Positions 12,480 through 25,900 of a stretch of 64,000 nt of DNA are shown one piece after another. The stretch is taken from positions 1,769,438 through 1,833,437 of the forward strand of contig JAVDOI010000011.1 of NCBI GenBank assembly GCA_032191485.1. Direction: 5' to 3'. The position numbers and the translations under genes are program-made. The notes under the pieces are model-generated. The model saw only the letters and a list, made by a program, of their open reading frames with translations, had not been told where the DNA came from and did no database searches. This DNA comes from Leptoclinus maculatus. Its lineage: Eukaryota > Chordata > Actinopteri > Perciformes > Stichaeidae. Numbering within the stretch: the stretch's first letter is position 1; each line of letters starts with the position of its first letter.

Positions 12480-14275
12480 CCCTCCTCCGAATGACTGCTG
12501 TACTAATACACCTTCATCTGTTGTCGATGTCAGCAGACCTACAGTGTGTAAAAAGCCGTTTGCATCATTTTTAAACAAATGACGATCATTCAACACATTG
12601 AACACATTCAGTCGTGCGGTGGAGGAAACCTGCTGCAACACGGAGGACGCCACGAGCAACGAGCCGTCACGTGGGTTTTGTTGGTGAACCGTCTTGCTTT
12701 TCCAGTTTTAACCACAAACTGTGGGCTCCGAGCCCAGAGATGACAGTTATTACTCATTCACTGTACGAGCCGAGCACGAGGCGAGCCGGTAATTAATTCC
12801 TCATTTGGCCCACCGACGTTCATTTACAAGCGGCTTTCTGGGCTCGTTAAACCTGACGGAGACGCTGAACATTGCTGTCACTTGTGCGTCTCCGTGTTGC
12901 AGACTTTCCGGAGACGTTGGTGTGAAACAAAAGACCTTTTCGCTGACCCTTTAACCAGGCTTTTCTTTATTAATCAAACACCTGACAGGCCGCTAAATAA
13001 AAGCTGACCTGTTAAAATGTCTGCTTCTTTCACGAGAGCCTCTCGCGCCCAGAACACGGCGGGAGACCAGCTGAGATTGTGAAATCGTTTCCAAACAATA
13101 GTGGTGGTGATAAAAACGTCTCCTAGCAAATCTCAAATTCCATTTTTATGAATCATATACACGCCTCTTCCGGTGAGAAGACACTCTCTGTCCACAACAC
13201 CAATCATTTAAGTTTCCTGTGACTCATTCCTATAAAAGCTGAGTGAGTGGGCAGCAGGACTCTAGTTATTGGTGTTAAAATGCATATATTTGACGCACAA
13301 TAGTCGTATATTTCTATCTGCACTAAGAAGGCAGCTTTGTTAAAACAACTTGTGTAATAACAAGTGATTGTTTCCCCCCCCCCCCCCTGGAGGCATAAAG
13401 AGACGTCGAGGCAATACTGAGTGAAATATTCCCACATTTCGGGAGTTAAAACACAAACTTCCTGGCTCTCAGAGGTGGTGCTGGTGGAAAACATGCTAAA
13501 AAATAAACTAAAAAAATGACAGAAAAACACTCTTTAATGCATTCAACAACATCCTATTAGATTTTGGGTTTAGAGGCAAGAAAGTATCCAACTACTCCAA
13601 AACGAACACGAACAAGCAGCTGCAGTTTAATGTTTTTAGCAAACAAAACAAGCCACAAACTAGATGTATACACAACAAGCCAATGAATCAAGTGCAGGTT
13701 TAAACTTGAAACAAAACCAATCGTGAGGCAGAGCTGGAATGATCAATTAGCAGTCAAGACCAGTGCAGATAATCGACATGTGGAACTAGTACTGTTGAGA
13801 TAGACACGATGGAATTTAGAAAACCTCCAGTATGGCTGCCGGGGGGGGGGGGGAGGTTACATCACCTAAAAAAGCCCAAAGAGAAACCCTCCCAGAGCAG
13901 CTTTCAGCCTCCGTACACTTCATGTACACCGGCTCCTGTGTAGCAGCCCGCCGCTGCACTGCACAACTAACCGGCTCCAAAAAAAGTACCTCCGATCACA
14001 CAGAGAGACTCTGACGCTTAATAAAGAACCTCTGGAATAAAGCAGACGGGACGTCAGAGAAGAGAGGAGCGGTGACTGTTTAGTGTCGTCTGTGTCTGTC
14101 GGGTGTTTCTAATGTCAACATAAAAAGCCAGTCGGACCGTTTAAATTCTCACAAACCTGTTGACGAGCAGTTACTCCAGATTGTTGACATAAAACAGATC
14201 CGATCGGTGGAAGCAGGAGGCCGTGAATCTCATCCGGATGATGAGTCAGCGTGGCCGCACCTGACCCGAGGATAC
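12480..14275. other. Gene-free stretch
   Basis: It contains a C13 run near 13374-13386 and a G12 run near 13841-13852. No supportable exon, RNA gene or transposon was seen. Confidence 0.5.
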
Positions 14276-14926
14276 ATTCTGCACCGATTCAATGTGTATT
14301 TATACCATTCTGCACCGATTCAATGTGTATTTATACCATTCTGCACCGATTCAATGTGTATTTATACCATTCTGCACCGATTCAATGTGTATTTATACCA
14401 TTCTGCACTGGTTTAATGTGTATTCTTAACATTCTGCACTGATTTTATGTGTATTCTTAATATTCTAAACTGATTCAATGTGTATTTATACCATTCTGCA
14501 CTGATTTTATGTGTATTCTTAATATTCTAAACTGATTCAATGTGTATTTATACCATTCTGCACTGATTTTATGTTTATTCTTAATATTCTAAACTGATTC
14601 AATGTGTATTTATACCATTCTGCACTGATTTTATGTGTATTCTTAATATTCTAAACTGATTCAATGTCTATTTATACCATTCTGCACTGATTTTATGTGT
14701 ATTCTTAATATTCTACACTGATTTAATGTGTATTTATACCATTCTGCACTGGTTTAACGTGTATTCTTTACATTCTGCACGGGTTTAATGTGTAATATTT
14801 ACATTCTGCACAGGTTTAATGTGTAATATTTACATTCTGCACTGGTTTAATGTGTAATATTTACATTCTGCACTGGTTTAACGTGTATTCTTTACATTCT
14901 GCACGGCTTTAATGTGTATTCTTGTG
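14276..14926 (+). repeat. Minisatellite: 21 units of 31 bp, with a 62-bp higher-order repeat
   Basis: Every unit begins ATTCTGCAC or ATTCTAAAC and starts at 14276+31n. The array is 651 bp, exactly 21 units, with no net indel. Units 1-4 are identical. Units 7-14 alternate between an A type (TCTAAACTGATTC) and a B type (GCACTGATTTTATG), giving a 62-bp period with A units at 14462, 14524, 14586 and 14648. Units 17-19 share a TGTAATATTTAC ending. The ORFs that cross the array are a by-product of the repeat and not genes. Confidence 0.97.
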
Positions 14927-15189
14927 TGCTCTGGTCTCACTGCTGCTTCTTATGATTCTATGTGCTCTGACTACAGAGTAGAATCCTTGTTATCATTTCC
15001 TTCAGTGAGGTATTTCTATGTGCTCCAGTTTAAATAGTGACTCATCACTTCTGACTTAAGTTCTTGAAGCTGCTTCAGGGTTTATTCGTTGGTCAGTTAA
15101 GAGTGGTTCCCTGATCTAAATAGTGCTCAAGAGAATTTAAAGAGAATGAAAACATGTCGAGACTCACTCTCTAAAATCTGATTTTTTTT

Positions 15190-15350
15190 TACCTCCGCCA
15201 GGTCCGTTTGTCAGCAGGATTACGGGAACACTACTCACCCGAATTCCATCAAATTTGGTGGAAGGGTATAGCATGGGCCACAGAAGAACCCGTAACATTT
15301 TGGACCGGATGCACATCGCAAGGTGGATACAGACGTTGTTTTTAACTATG
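15190..15350 (+). repeat. Interspersed repeat (CCTCCGCCAGG...GCAGGATTACG type)
   Basis: The segment contains ACCTCCGCCAGGTCCGTTTG, GTCAGCAGGATTACGGGAA, CATCAAATTTGGTGGAAGG and AGCATGGGCCA in order. That combination is typical of a high-copy repeat in teleost genomes, as I recall it. It directly abuts the next element on its right. Confidence 0.6.
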
Positions 15351-15515
15351 AAAACTAGAAGAAATCTTTGTCGACTAATCGCCAAGTAAAACTGAGTTTC
15401 TCCTCACAGAATCACACAAAAAGCATCACTTTAAATCTTTACCCGAGTTGTGCTCGTTGTAATCGTAATAAAAAACCTGACTAACTGACAGAGAGGGCGG
15501 CCCTGATGGAAACAG
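15350..15515 (+). mobile_element. hAT-like non-autonomous element, degenerate copy 1
   Basis: Contains GTCGACTAATCGCCAAGTAA, AACTGAGTTTCTC, AATCACACAAAAAGCATCAC and a terminal GAGGGCGGCCCTG. The same series, with a better-preserved GGGGGCAGCCC end, is at 42060-42285. The GGCAGCCCTG-type terminus and TAGTCGAC subterminal motifs are features of hAT MITEs in fish; the class call is from memory. Confidence 0.55.
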
Positions 15516-17519
15516 CCTTAGGGTAGACGTGCGCTCTCCGAGTGTCCTTCTAGTCATTAGTTTCATGTCTTACAGCCTCGTCCTCTCAATTCAGAAGGAT
15601 TTACTTTGTGCCAATTCCGCAAATCTAAGCGATCTCTCAATTTCAAATCGACGGTGTGTTCAGACCAACAACAGCGCTGCTGCGCGACACGAAGCCTCCT
15701 CATTCACTTCAATGAGACCTCTGTGTGTTGGCACACAAGTTGAACCTGGCTCAACTTTTGATCCGACAAAATGTAGTGTCGATGACGGACACGTCACACT
15801 GCCGGAGGATACGATGAGTGCAGCTGTGAAAAGCTTTAATCTGCAGCTCGGTTTGTAGCAGAGAGAGAGAGAGAGATCCTCCACAGTTACTCAGAAGCTC
15901 ATTTAGGAAGCTGTCTGGGATCATTTCCTGCATGTTCTGTAGTTTAAAATCACTTTCTTTCATTATCAAGCAGCCCTTAAGAGGTCACACTCTGCTCGAC
16001 AGTCCTGGAGGGGAGGCAGCTTTATCTGACTGCCCAGTGGGACCATTAGGATTGTTTAAACGGAGCGAGGACGCACGTTTGGGGTCAAAATCAATGTCCT
16101 TATTGTCATTATGCAGTAGAAATCCTGCTACCGCGTTTTCATGAGCTGTTACTCAACTTTAGGTCAGAGGTCATTTGGGGTTCTTCCTGCAAAGTCAGCA
16201 GAAACCTGACATGGAAGTTACGACCCATGTGCCGTCTTATGCAACAGCCAGATCATATGGTATCTCTTGGGCACGGGCCAGGTCCCATTCAGAGCCGTCG
16301 CACAGGGCAGCGAGGTCCTTCAGCCTCCAGGTTCGGCTCTTTTCGGTTTATATTAGAAAAGCACGGCTGAGGCAGAAGAGGGGCATCCTTTAACTTCTGA
16401 TTGACGCTCCACGGGAAATCAAAAGAGTGAGTGGAAGCCCCATCCGGGGGGAGGCCCGGACTTGGATCTCGTTCCTCTGCGACGGTGTGAAGGCATCAGA
16501 GAGCGGCTCGGCTGAGAGTGTTAAAGGATTTAAAGCTACTGAAGCTCACAAAAGCAGAGAAAGAGAGAAACAGTTACCAGATCGACACACACGACGTAGC
16601 TTTAATTAATGTCAACACACAGAAAGTCTGCCGAGCTTCAACTCAACGGCGACACGGTCGTTTCCCTCACACCGAGAAAAAGTCTTTTGACTACGCTACA
16701 AGTTCAACTACGTTTGGTTGAAAAAGTCAAAGATTTTAGACTCAAGCTCACATTGAAATGAACTCTGCAACTTAAATCTGTTCCGTTCTACAAACCTGGT
16801 TTTCTTAAATCTAGTGGGGAGAAGAGAGAAAGAGCTGGAAGAATATTTCAACATGAATTTTCAAGAAGTTCTATGAAACAAGAAAAGTCGGCCGCTGCAC
16901 CAGAATGAGAACAAATCTCCAAGAGAATTAAACTTTAATGATTCCTAACAAAGCTCCAAACATGCTTGTGAATAAAAGGCTTTGAATTATTATTTATGTC
17001 TGATGTTTTTAGTCCATAAAGCAGTGAAATCACCTCGTTAAAAACTCCTAAAATCTCCTCCTCCTCCCTCCAAGTCCAACATCTTACTGACCATGCAAAC
17101 ATGTTCATTTTAAAAGTGTAACAGCTGGAAACTAAATGTTTTCATACTCAAACATCACACGTGTGATAACTAGATCCAAACATCCAGTGCTCACACGCTC
17201 ACGTGTTGCACAGAGAAAGTTTGAAACATCCGTCAGGTGTCAAAGTGAAACAGGACTCCAGGCGTTAGGGACTAGCCGAGAGAGATATCGGTACAGATGT
17301 GGCTGAGACTAAGCTTTCTATACACAGACAACCACATCCAGCCCAGTTTAGACTCCTACGTCTCTTATTGTGACCTGCTGATCACCCAGCACAGCTCCCT
17401 CTGTCTGCACAGGAGTCAACGTTAAGGAAACCCCAGAAGGTGAAGCCTGGTCCTGTCCTGTTAAAGATGCACACAACTAATCAAAAAGGCACAGACTTGT
17501 TGGCTGTTTTCTGTCTGTC
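15516..17519. other. Gene-free stretch
   Basis: Open frames of 60-109 codons occur on both strands but none resembles a known family or has matching splice signals. No RNA gene or clear repeat was recognised. Confidence 0.45.
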
Positions 17520-17533
17520 CCCCCCCCCCCCCC

Positions 17534-17566
<33 letters not shown>
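17520..17566. repeat. C16 run joined to a (CA)15 microsatellite
   Basis: A poly-C tract (17520-17535) is followed directly by TCA then CA repeats to 17566. A second short CA tract lies at about 17697-17720. Confidence 0.95.
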
Positions 17567-17568
<2 letters not shown>

Positions 17569-18210
17569 GTCACACAGGGCTCCTCGCTGCAGCAGCAGTG
17601 TGGAGGGGCGACATCCACCCCAGAAGAAGAAGAAGAAGAAAATGCACCAACTTTCTGTCTTGATTTAATCTAAACCTCATGTAGATCCTCCACGCGCACA
17701 CACACACACACACACACACTGAACTTTGGACGGCAGCAGGAGGAGGTTAGCCTAATGGTGGACCAGGATTTTAGTTTGTTAAGAGCACTCCGGCTCAATG
17801 ATAAAGAAGAATTGGGTGTTTGAGCTGAGAGGAACAACAGCTTTTAAAAACATGACGAGACAGGCAGCCGGAGCCTCCTGTCCTCTCCGGGGCCGGCTAA
17901 CCGTGTATGCATCCCGGTGGTTAGCATTTACATTAAACCGTTCAATATGCACGTTTACCCCCTTAAAAAAAAACTCCATGTTATGCATGCAACTGCAGGG
18001 CCCGGCGCCGCCATACACCACCACACACACACACACAAAACAGCACGTATAGCATGCCCCGTAGCACCAAGCGGAAAGAGACATGCGAAAAATGAGGAGG
18101 AGGTGGTGGAGGGAGGGGGGGGGTGCACGAACCGGGACCGTAAACCGGCGATAGACCCCACCGGAGACGGAACACGAGGAGCAACATGAGGAGGTCCAGA
18201 GTTAGACGAA

Positions 18211-18420
18211 CTAACCTGGTTGGGAGCAGCACGGTCCGCTGGATATTGGGGTTGAATCCGAGTTAAATCCACTAGCAGTACAACAAAGAGGCGAAAATGA
18301 CCGAGCGGCCGCGGAACAGGCCGAAACAGCACAATCCCGGAGCAGTGATGCGCATGCGCACGGCACAGACAGCGTGTGGGGAGGAGGGAGGAGGGAGGGA
18401 GGGGGGAGAGGGGGGGGGCT
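18211..18420 (-). promoter_or_regulatory. Candidate promoter and untranslated first exon of a leftward gene
   Basis: This block is much richer in GC and CpG than its surroundings. It carries a perfect GCGCATGCGC palindrome at 18350-18359, the NRF1 binding consensus, typical of housekeeping promoters. On the minus strand an exon-like sequence follows and ends ACCAG|GTTAGT, with the donor GT at 18215-18214. No long reading frame exists in it, so it would be a 5' UTR exon. The next gene to the right, slc49a3, points away from it. In human the head-to-head neighbour of SLC49A3 is PCGF3, which begins with noncoding exon(s), so pcgf3 is the leading guess. The coding exons would lie outside the window. 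Confidence 0.5.
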
Positions 18421-20814
18421 GGGGTTGGATGAGTGCAACTCATTTTTTAAATTGATCCGCTGAGTGTGTCATTCATTATTAATTTTAAGGAAATAAGCTC
18501 CGAGTCGATGGTTGTTTTCATTGAGAGAGAGAGAGAAGACAAATAGAGCTTTAATGTCCCGGAAACGTTCTGCACAAATAAATCTATTTAAAATATGTGA
18601 TAATAGAAAAGTTTTATTGAATTTCACAAAAATGTAAGAGACCCATTAATGAACACACAGCCTATGAGATGCTGGTAATGAACACATGAAAAAAAAGCTT
18701 TTTAAACGTAATCTGAGATATTTCATTCTGAACCAAGATAAGAGTTTGTTTCCAATGTCAAAAATGAAGCTTGAACCTCAACTTTAAAAGAGCTCAAAAC
18801 AAAAAAATTATGAACTACAACTCCATGTCAACGAAACAAACTCCATCCATCTGACGAGGAAGATACGATCAAAAGCTCCAGAACATAAATGTCTGAAGGA
18901 CCTTGCGGTGAGACGGTCAACTCAATAAGAAGAACTTTATTCACCCATATTTATTCATGTGCTAAATGTGTATACATAGTAAAGTAACCCACCAAACTCT
19001 GAAATACAATGAAAATAGAAAACTAAATATAAAGTTTACAAGTAAAACAAGTAGTGTTCAGGTCCATCCAGCCATCTTCGTCCAGTTATCCAGGTCCGGT
19101 CAGCTGAAAGGTATTCCACACGTCTTCAAACGTTTTCCTGCTCCTCCTGGAGAACCCAGCAAACACATTAAAGTGCAAAAAGGTACCAGTTATATAAATG
19201 ATATGTAATTAAAATAATAAGAAAGAACATACATACAGGTGCATCCACGTTACAGACCTGCTCTATATTAAATGTGGCTTCCAGGTCCTGGTGACGGGAG
19301 TAGAGCCGGGTCAGGTTCTGGAACAGTTCAAATCTCTAATGAGCCGTTATATGAACTGAGAGGTTGATGAGGGAATGAGATGCAGGTGAGGTAACTGCAG
19401 AGGGACAGGTGTGTGGGGGAGGGGGGAAATGGCAATAGGGAATGTGAGAGACAGACTGTGACAAAATGAACTTAAAAAATAATGTGTTGGATTGAATTGA
19501 TTTGTCAGATATTGCTGTTATATTGTCCCCCAACTGTCGATAACATTCTTTAAACTCTTTGTAAAGTGCAACAGATGCATCTCCACAGTAATATCACCGT
19601 GATTTTATTGTGTGTTTCGTCCATTATGCCGATACCTTTGACCCTTTTTTAATTTGCTGTTGTCACATTTATGAAATTGTGGAAAATAAAGACTATAGAA
19701 GATAGAACTTTATTCATCCTGAGGGAAGTTGTTGTGCAGCGGTAGGAAAGAGTGCAATTATAAATGATCAAGAAAGGTGCAAGTATATCCAAAATATACA
19801 GTTTGTAGATGTGAGAAATGGATTTGCACCTTAACATAAGTTGCCATTGTGCAACTCAATATCAAAATAACACTTTCTCCGTGAAAATCATTGAAATAGT
19901 TGATTTAAAATCATAAAACTAAACATTACAAACGTACCTTTCATTCTTTCAGAAGCTTTCTAAACTCAGCAGTGGAGGAAGCTGTAAACACAAATGAACA
20001 AATAATGTTTTTATGGAAAGAAATTTTTATAATTGCTTGGTTTTGATCCTGAAAACTCTCAGTACACCTTCAGTAAATCAGAGATCATTTCGTGCTTTAT
20101 AGACAAGAAATAGGATCCTTTGACACACGCAGTGATTCAAGGACGGGCTCAGTGTGCTCCACCTTTCTTGGTGTTCGTGAGGACAGAATTGTTAAAGCAC
20201 GAGCCTTGAGGTGATTACGTTGAGGTTGAAGATGGCTATGGTGAGGGTGAGATCAGGGCTGGTTTGGTGCTGGGTAAAGATTCGCTGTGGTTAGAGTTAT
20301 GTAACAGTGTGAGTGGGATGCATGCGGTCAAACTATTGTCATGAAATATGGCTCCTGACTGGAAATAATGATGTCGAAACAAAAAGTAGCCACAGTTATC
20401 CAAAATATGTTTTTAGCACGACCACAGGCCAACATCTGCTGACACTGACGGAGGATTCAGCCTCACGCTGCAGCCATGTTTTTGTTATTCTTCATCCGTG
20501 TCTGTAGCTCTTCACCACAACACAGAATCTCTTCTTATTCCTGGTGCAGGATGTAGAGTAACTCAATTGAAACCTTCCGGGGGGGCTGTGGTTACTTTAA
20601 CTCAATCAAGTCTGAGTCATTTCCAAGAGCCGCCGAGCTTCGTACGAGGAGGCCACAGTACGAGCTATACCTTTAGTTAAGATTACAGCGACGTAAAACT
20701 GGGACTGTACAACTCTATTGTCTCCGCTTAGTATTTGTGTTCTCTCTTTTCTGTGCTGATGTTGATGTAAAGCACTTTGTAACACGTGTTTAGAAAGGTG
20801 TTATTTTTTCCCCC
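18421..20814. other. Gene-free stretch between candidate promoter and Tc1 remnant
   Basis: A short block at about 19690-19810 (GAACTTTATTCATCCTGAGGG followed by an AGAGTGCAA motif) resembles the decayed tail of a fish retroelement or SINE. No coding exon was recognised. Confidence 0.45.
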
Positions 20815-21240
<426 letters not shown>

Positions 21241-22374
21241 ACATGAAATCCTGTTTTCAGTTTGCATGAAAGCATCTAAAAGACTTTCCGACTGTTTGGC
21301 TTTCAATATGAAGCGTCACGTGGGAGTGATGTTCATCTGAGGGACTAGTCTCGGTTGAGGGGGAAGGTGAATGGAGCAAATTACAAGTCATTTATAACAA
21401 TTTTAAAAAATCCCCAAATCCAAGTGTGCAAACTGCAAAGCAAGGTGCTTCAACTAAGAACCTGAATAACGTTAATGTGATATTTAACTTTTATCTTTTT
21501 AATACATTTGCAAAAACTACAAATACATTTTTCCTGCTTTGTTATTTTGAGGTTTTGATCAATGAGAGGGAATATTAAACTATTTAAGCATAAGGCTACA
21601 GCATTATAACAAAATGTAAAAACTTTATGAATGCACTATATTAACCCTCTTGGGTGACAACAACCTGGGGATTCCCTTTAAATTGAGTTTGAAGTACATG
21701 ATAAACAGTATTGACTGTAATTGATTTTCCAAAAAGATAATAAATCAAGCATTTCCATAAAAACAAGTTTGTTTTTTCTTACCAGAATTCTTGGACTTCT
21801 TGCCCAGCTTATATAAATAAATGGTTCACCTTTTTCTGCTCACACAAACACGTGAGCATTTTTTATTGTTTTAATGCTGAATCCATCAGGTTATGAATTA
21901 GATTATTTCACATTTTGAAGGTATTATTCCAACAATAATATGTATTATTATTATTAAAGTTATCGTGACAGTGTCTTTTTTTCATCAATATGCCATGTCT
22001 ATGGTTTTTAATACACAAAAGACAAAATAAGACATTCGACCAGTTTAATAGGAACACCTTAACTGGACTCGTGATTCAATTGTACCGCTTTCACTTAGTT
22101 TCACTTTCTTTTAAAGTGAACTTGTAAAACTTAACACTGAAGAATCACAAAGGGTTAAAGAGAGGGAAGAGTCTCAGAGAAGTTGAAGAGGTGAAGATCT
22201 CTCACTCCTTTCATTTTACCAGTGACAAGAAAGAACAATCCCCAGTGGGAGGACACATTTGGAGTGCATAATTGTAACTGGCAGTGAATTATGAACCCTG
22301 AGTCATCACACATGTTTGATATAAAAACACAAATGGCAAAAACTTCTTTTAACGCTCCTCGTGCAAAAGTGCAC

Positions 22375-22593
22375 CAATATTTTTCAAGCAAGCCAATCAG
22401 AGCGGACCGGACTCTTTCGGGAGGGGGACTTAAAGAGACAGGTGCTAAAACAGAGCGTTTCAGACAGACGTGTGATACGGTAAATTCAGACGGATAATAT
22501 GAGAAAGTTAATGTTGTTTTACGCATGTAATCATGTTCTAGCAGAAACCTAAATTACAAACATGAACCTGAAAATAAGCATATGTCCCCTTTA
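22375..22593 (+). repeat. 3' part of a TTAA-ended interspersed repeat
   Basis: Contains AGCCAATCAGAGCGGACCGG, CTTAAAGAGACAGGTGCTAAA, GCGTTTCAGACAGA, ATGTTCTAGCAGAAACC and TGAACCTGAAAATAAGC, and ends CCCCTTTAA. This matches the right side of a common teleost repeat as I recall it. The left end could not be defined. Confidence 0.55.
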
Positions 22594-22839
22594 AGTAGCT
22601 GACTACCTTTTTTTTTAAAATAACTTCTTCCACCAAGGACCACAAAGTCTGACTTTATAGTGTCATCCTTGACTTGTTGTAGTTGTGATGTCCCTAAAAT
22701 CCACATTCATGGGCTTCTACGGTTATAGCTCTAGACGTTAATCGTTGTTTTAACGACGGAGGTGCTCATCTCGTATATAGAAGATCTTTGATCTTTGGTA
22801 CAGTACAACACTCTCGACTGTCTTCCTGAATCATAAAGC

Positions 22840-22982
22840 GACTTCTTCCGGGCCGTTAAACTGCTTTCCCGGCGTCCATTTATCAGATAAAATTACATTT
22901 ATAACCCATCACAAGACAACACAACACAATGGACGTACAGCTCGTATTTTAAAGGATTTACTTTGCAACATTGTAACTACTA
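22840..22982 (+). promoter_or_regulatory. slc49a3: Probable slc49a3 promoter and 5' UTR
   Basis: A CTTCCGG ETS-type motif at 22845-22851 and a CCCGGCG block lie 110-140 bp upstream of the start codon. There is no clear TATA box. Transcription start is not visible from sequence alone. Confidence 0.4.
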
Positions 22983-25900
22983 ATGGAGGAGGATGTTGCC
23001 GAGATTCAGACCGTTTGCTCCTCGGTCTCCTTTGATGGTCCGAGGACACCAAACACACCAAACACAGAGCTGAAGAAGCTTCTGTTCTTTAAAGTGTACA
23101 AGAGGAGGTGGTTCGTTCTGCTCGTCCTGTGTCTGCTGAACTGCTCCAACGCCACGGTGAGTTGTTGTTGTGGGTATAACGTTGTTTTACGGTAAATAAC
23201 CTAATGTAATTACGGTAAATTTACTGAGCTATAGTGCAGCTTGTGTTCTTCAGAAAAACAGAATACCGTGAATCAGAAGACCCTTGACTTCATTTCATAC
23301 AATCTTTATTGACAGTTTCTGGAAACTATACTATAAAATAGTAATACCACAGTGTACAAATACTGTTGCATTTGAAACAATAAAACAACTTCAATAACAA
23401 AACAAAAATTAATTGTTGATGAATGAATAAGTATTTGTATTAAAATACATTTCAAGTGCCAAAAGTACTTATTATGCAGAATGGCTCATTTCAGAATAAT
23501 ATACTATTATTACGACTAGATTATAATTAGTTATGTATTCATGTATACGCATTACTAATGTTGCAGCTGAGGGATTGCTTAATCCATAACAAAGCATCAT
23601 GATTTATTTTTTAATTTATATTTTTGTATTCATGAACTGAATCTGTAAAGTAACAGGTTTAAAATAGAGGTAGTGCTGTAAAAAGTACAATATTGGCTTA
23701 AACAATGTTGTGGAGTTTAAGTTAAACGAAGCATATAATGGAAATATTTGAGTAAAGTAGCTCAGATTTGTACTTAAGTGCAGTATTTTGAGTACATTTC
23801 TCATTAATATTTATATAAATGAGTCACACTTGACTGGTTCATGCAGAATTTAAAAAACTACAAATTCAAACCCTTATGACCTTTTTTAAAGTTAAGAATT
23901 ATAAATCTTCCACTTTAAGAACTCTTCATGCACAAACCTGTTTTACCACATTTCACACACAAGGAAGCAGTAGCTGCAACTTAAATGACCTTCTCTCAGA
24001 GATGAAGATACTTCCTCCACGTTTCCTCGGCCTGCACTCACAGAACAAATAAGGAAATCGGTGGCAGATGTGTTTGAATGTGATCGGTGCGGGTCGATGA
24101 CATGTGGGGCCTCCTCCTGTTTGGTGGATCTGATATGAATCCCCGGGGGTGTAGTCATTGAATAGCAGAGTGTGCCTGGAGGGCTCACTCATGAAAAGTG
24201 AGCCCTTTTCGTCACCTTTCTCCAGCTCCCGTGGGACTCGTCCTCTCTCTGTGGGAGCTTTTGTTTCCACGGGGGGGGCCGGTGTTCCCCCTCACAAAGG
24301 ATGCTCAGCTGGCGGAGACTCCTTCACGAGGTGGCAAATAACAGCTGATGAGCCAGTCGGAACATCAATCAGTGCGACGTCAGCGGCCTGAGGGTTCAGG
24401 GTGGGCCCTCCTCAATCTGATGGAGGAGGAATTTTGAGAAGCATGTCTGTTTGTGTTCACCCACAGACAGCGTCTTGGTCGTGTGGGAGAACATGAAACA
24501 CCAGACGTTTATATTTAAAAGGAATAAAGATAAAACTCTTGAGGTTGAGAAATGCTGATTAAGCCACTCTGATTAGGGAAACAAGTTTGAATTACTCTGT
24601 CAAATACTAAAAGCTGCCATTGAATGTCACATTGTCTGTTTTACACTGTATTTTATTCAAGTTATTGTTGCTTTGTGTTGAGACAATGTGTCTTGTTTTT
24701 TGTAGTTTTACATTACTCATTGTGAGGAATTGAAAGTGTTTTACACTCGATACTGAAACCTGAGTATTGTTTTGTACCGATGATACTCCGCCACACCTCC
24801 CATATGAATGACCTTCTGTTGTTGTCTGGGAATAAGTGACCCCCCGACTCCAAAATCACTTTTTGTAACCATTTTTGTTGAACATGAAAGTCTATATCAA
24901 CTTATTTGCATCAAATGGCTTTAACATTCGTCACTGTAACGGAAATACTGATCATAATAATAACCGATTTATCAGCCTGGCTCTAATATAGAATTATACG
25001 AGTAATTTCAAGTACTTTTTAAGTACTTTTCTCAATCGACATTTGTGTGTTTTGTTCGTTTGAATTGTAGTAACTCGTGAGTTTTCTTCCTGTGCTTGTG
25101 AACCGTTTGAACTATTTATAGATGTCTGCAGCATCTGCACGAAGCGTTGTAGTTTCAGTACGATATGAAACTCCTCTGTTGGAAACTAGAAACGTGACGG
25201 TTAATGAAACAATACTGTGAAGCTGCAAGCTGAGATGCATTCAGGTTTTGCCAAAAGCAGACCAACAACCTAGAAACTAGCGTCTCCTCTGTGGGACACA
25301 GGACGGGCTTTGTGTGTTCACCACAGCTGACCAGCTCTCGCTTGTCTTCATTGTCACCAGACGGAGAGTCGTACTGGAGCTGCCTCTCGGATTCATTCTG
25401 TCGCTCTGTGTGTCATTATATCTACACTGTAACCTACAGGCTGCATGGTACAGAGCAGTGTCTGTCCTGCACACGTGTAGCTGGTGAACTGGTTTCTCCT
25501 CTCCCAGTAAACACACTTGTTGTTTCCATGACATTCAGGAGATACGGTTACCACTAGACACTAGACAGTGATCTTGTTACTTAAGGGCATGGAAGCATCT
25601 AATATCCTAAATGTTTTCAGTTAGTGGAGCAGCATGAAAACGTTCCTGTTCCTCCTCCAGAGGCCGAGCGCTGTGTTCAGTGGAGTCACATGAGAGTCTC
25701 ACATGAGCTGAGGGAGTCGGAGCGTTTCCTCTTTGTGTCCGGGTCACATGACGACACACGCCTGGTCACTGAAATACAACAATGACCACGGAGAAGATAC
25801 AACTGGATGAACTGGGGTTCATATGTTTTGATGATTGTAAGTTCTTATCCATCATCACATATTTACGATCTTAAAATGAAAAAAAAAAAAGAATAAAAGA

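Noticed and set aside
14207..14442. Repetitive 63-69 aa peptides with HRFNVYLYHSAP-type units
   Set aside because: They arise from translating the 31-bp satellite in two frames. The same sequence in a different frame gives the same peptide, because 31 is not a multiple of 3.
14276..14926. CRISPR-like spacing of short repeats
   Set aside because: The 31-bp units are contiguous and have no unique spacers, and the surrounding genome is eukaryotic.
23953..24391. Frames of 77-105 codons in slc49a3 intron 1 as an extra exon
   Set aside because: Exons 1 and 2 join in phase 0 at the conserved first-helix junction, and the frames lack family features.
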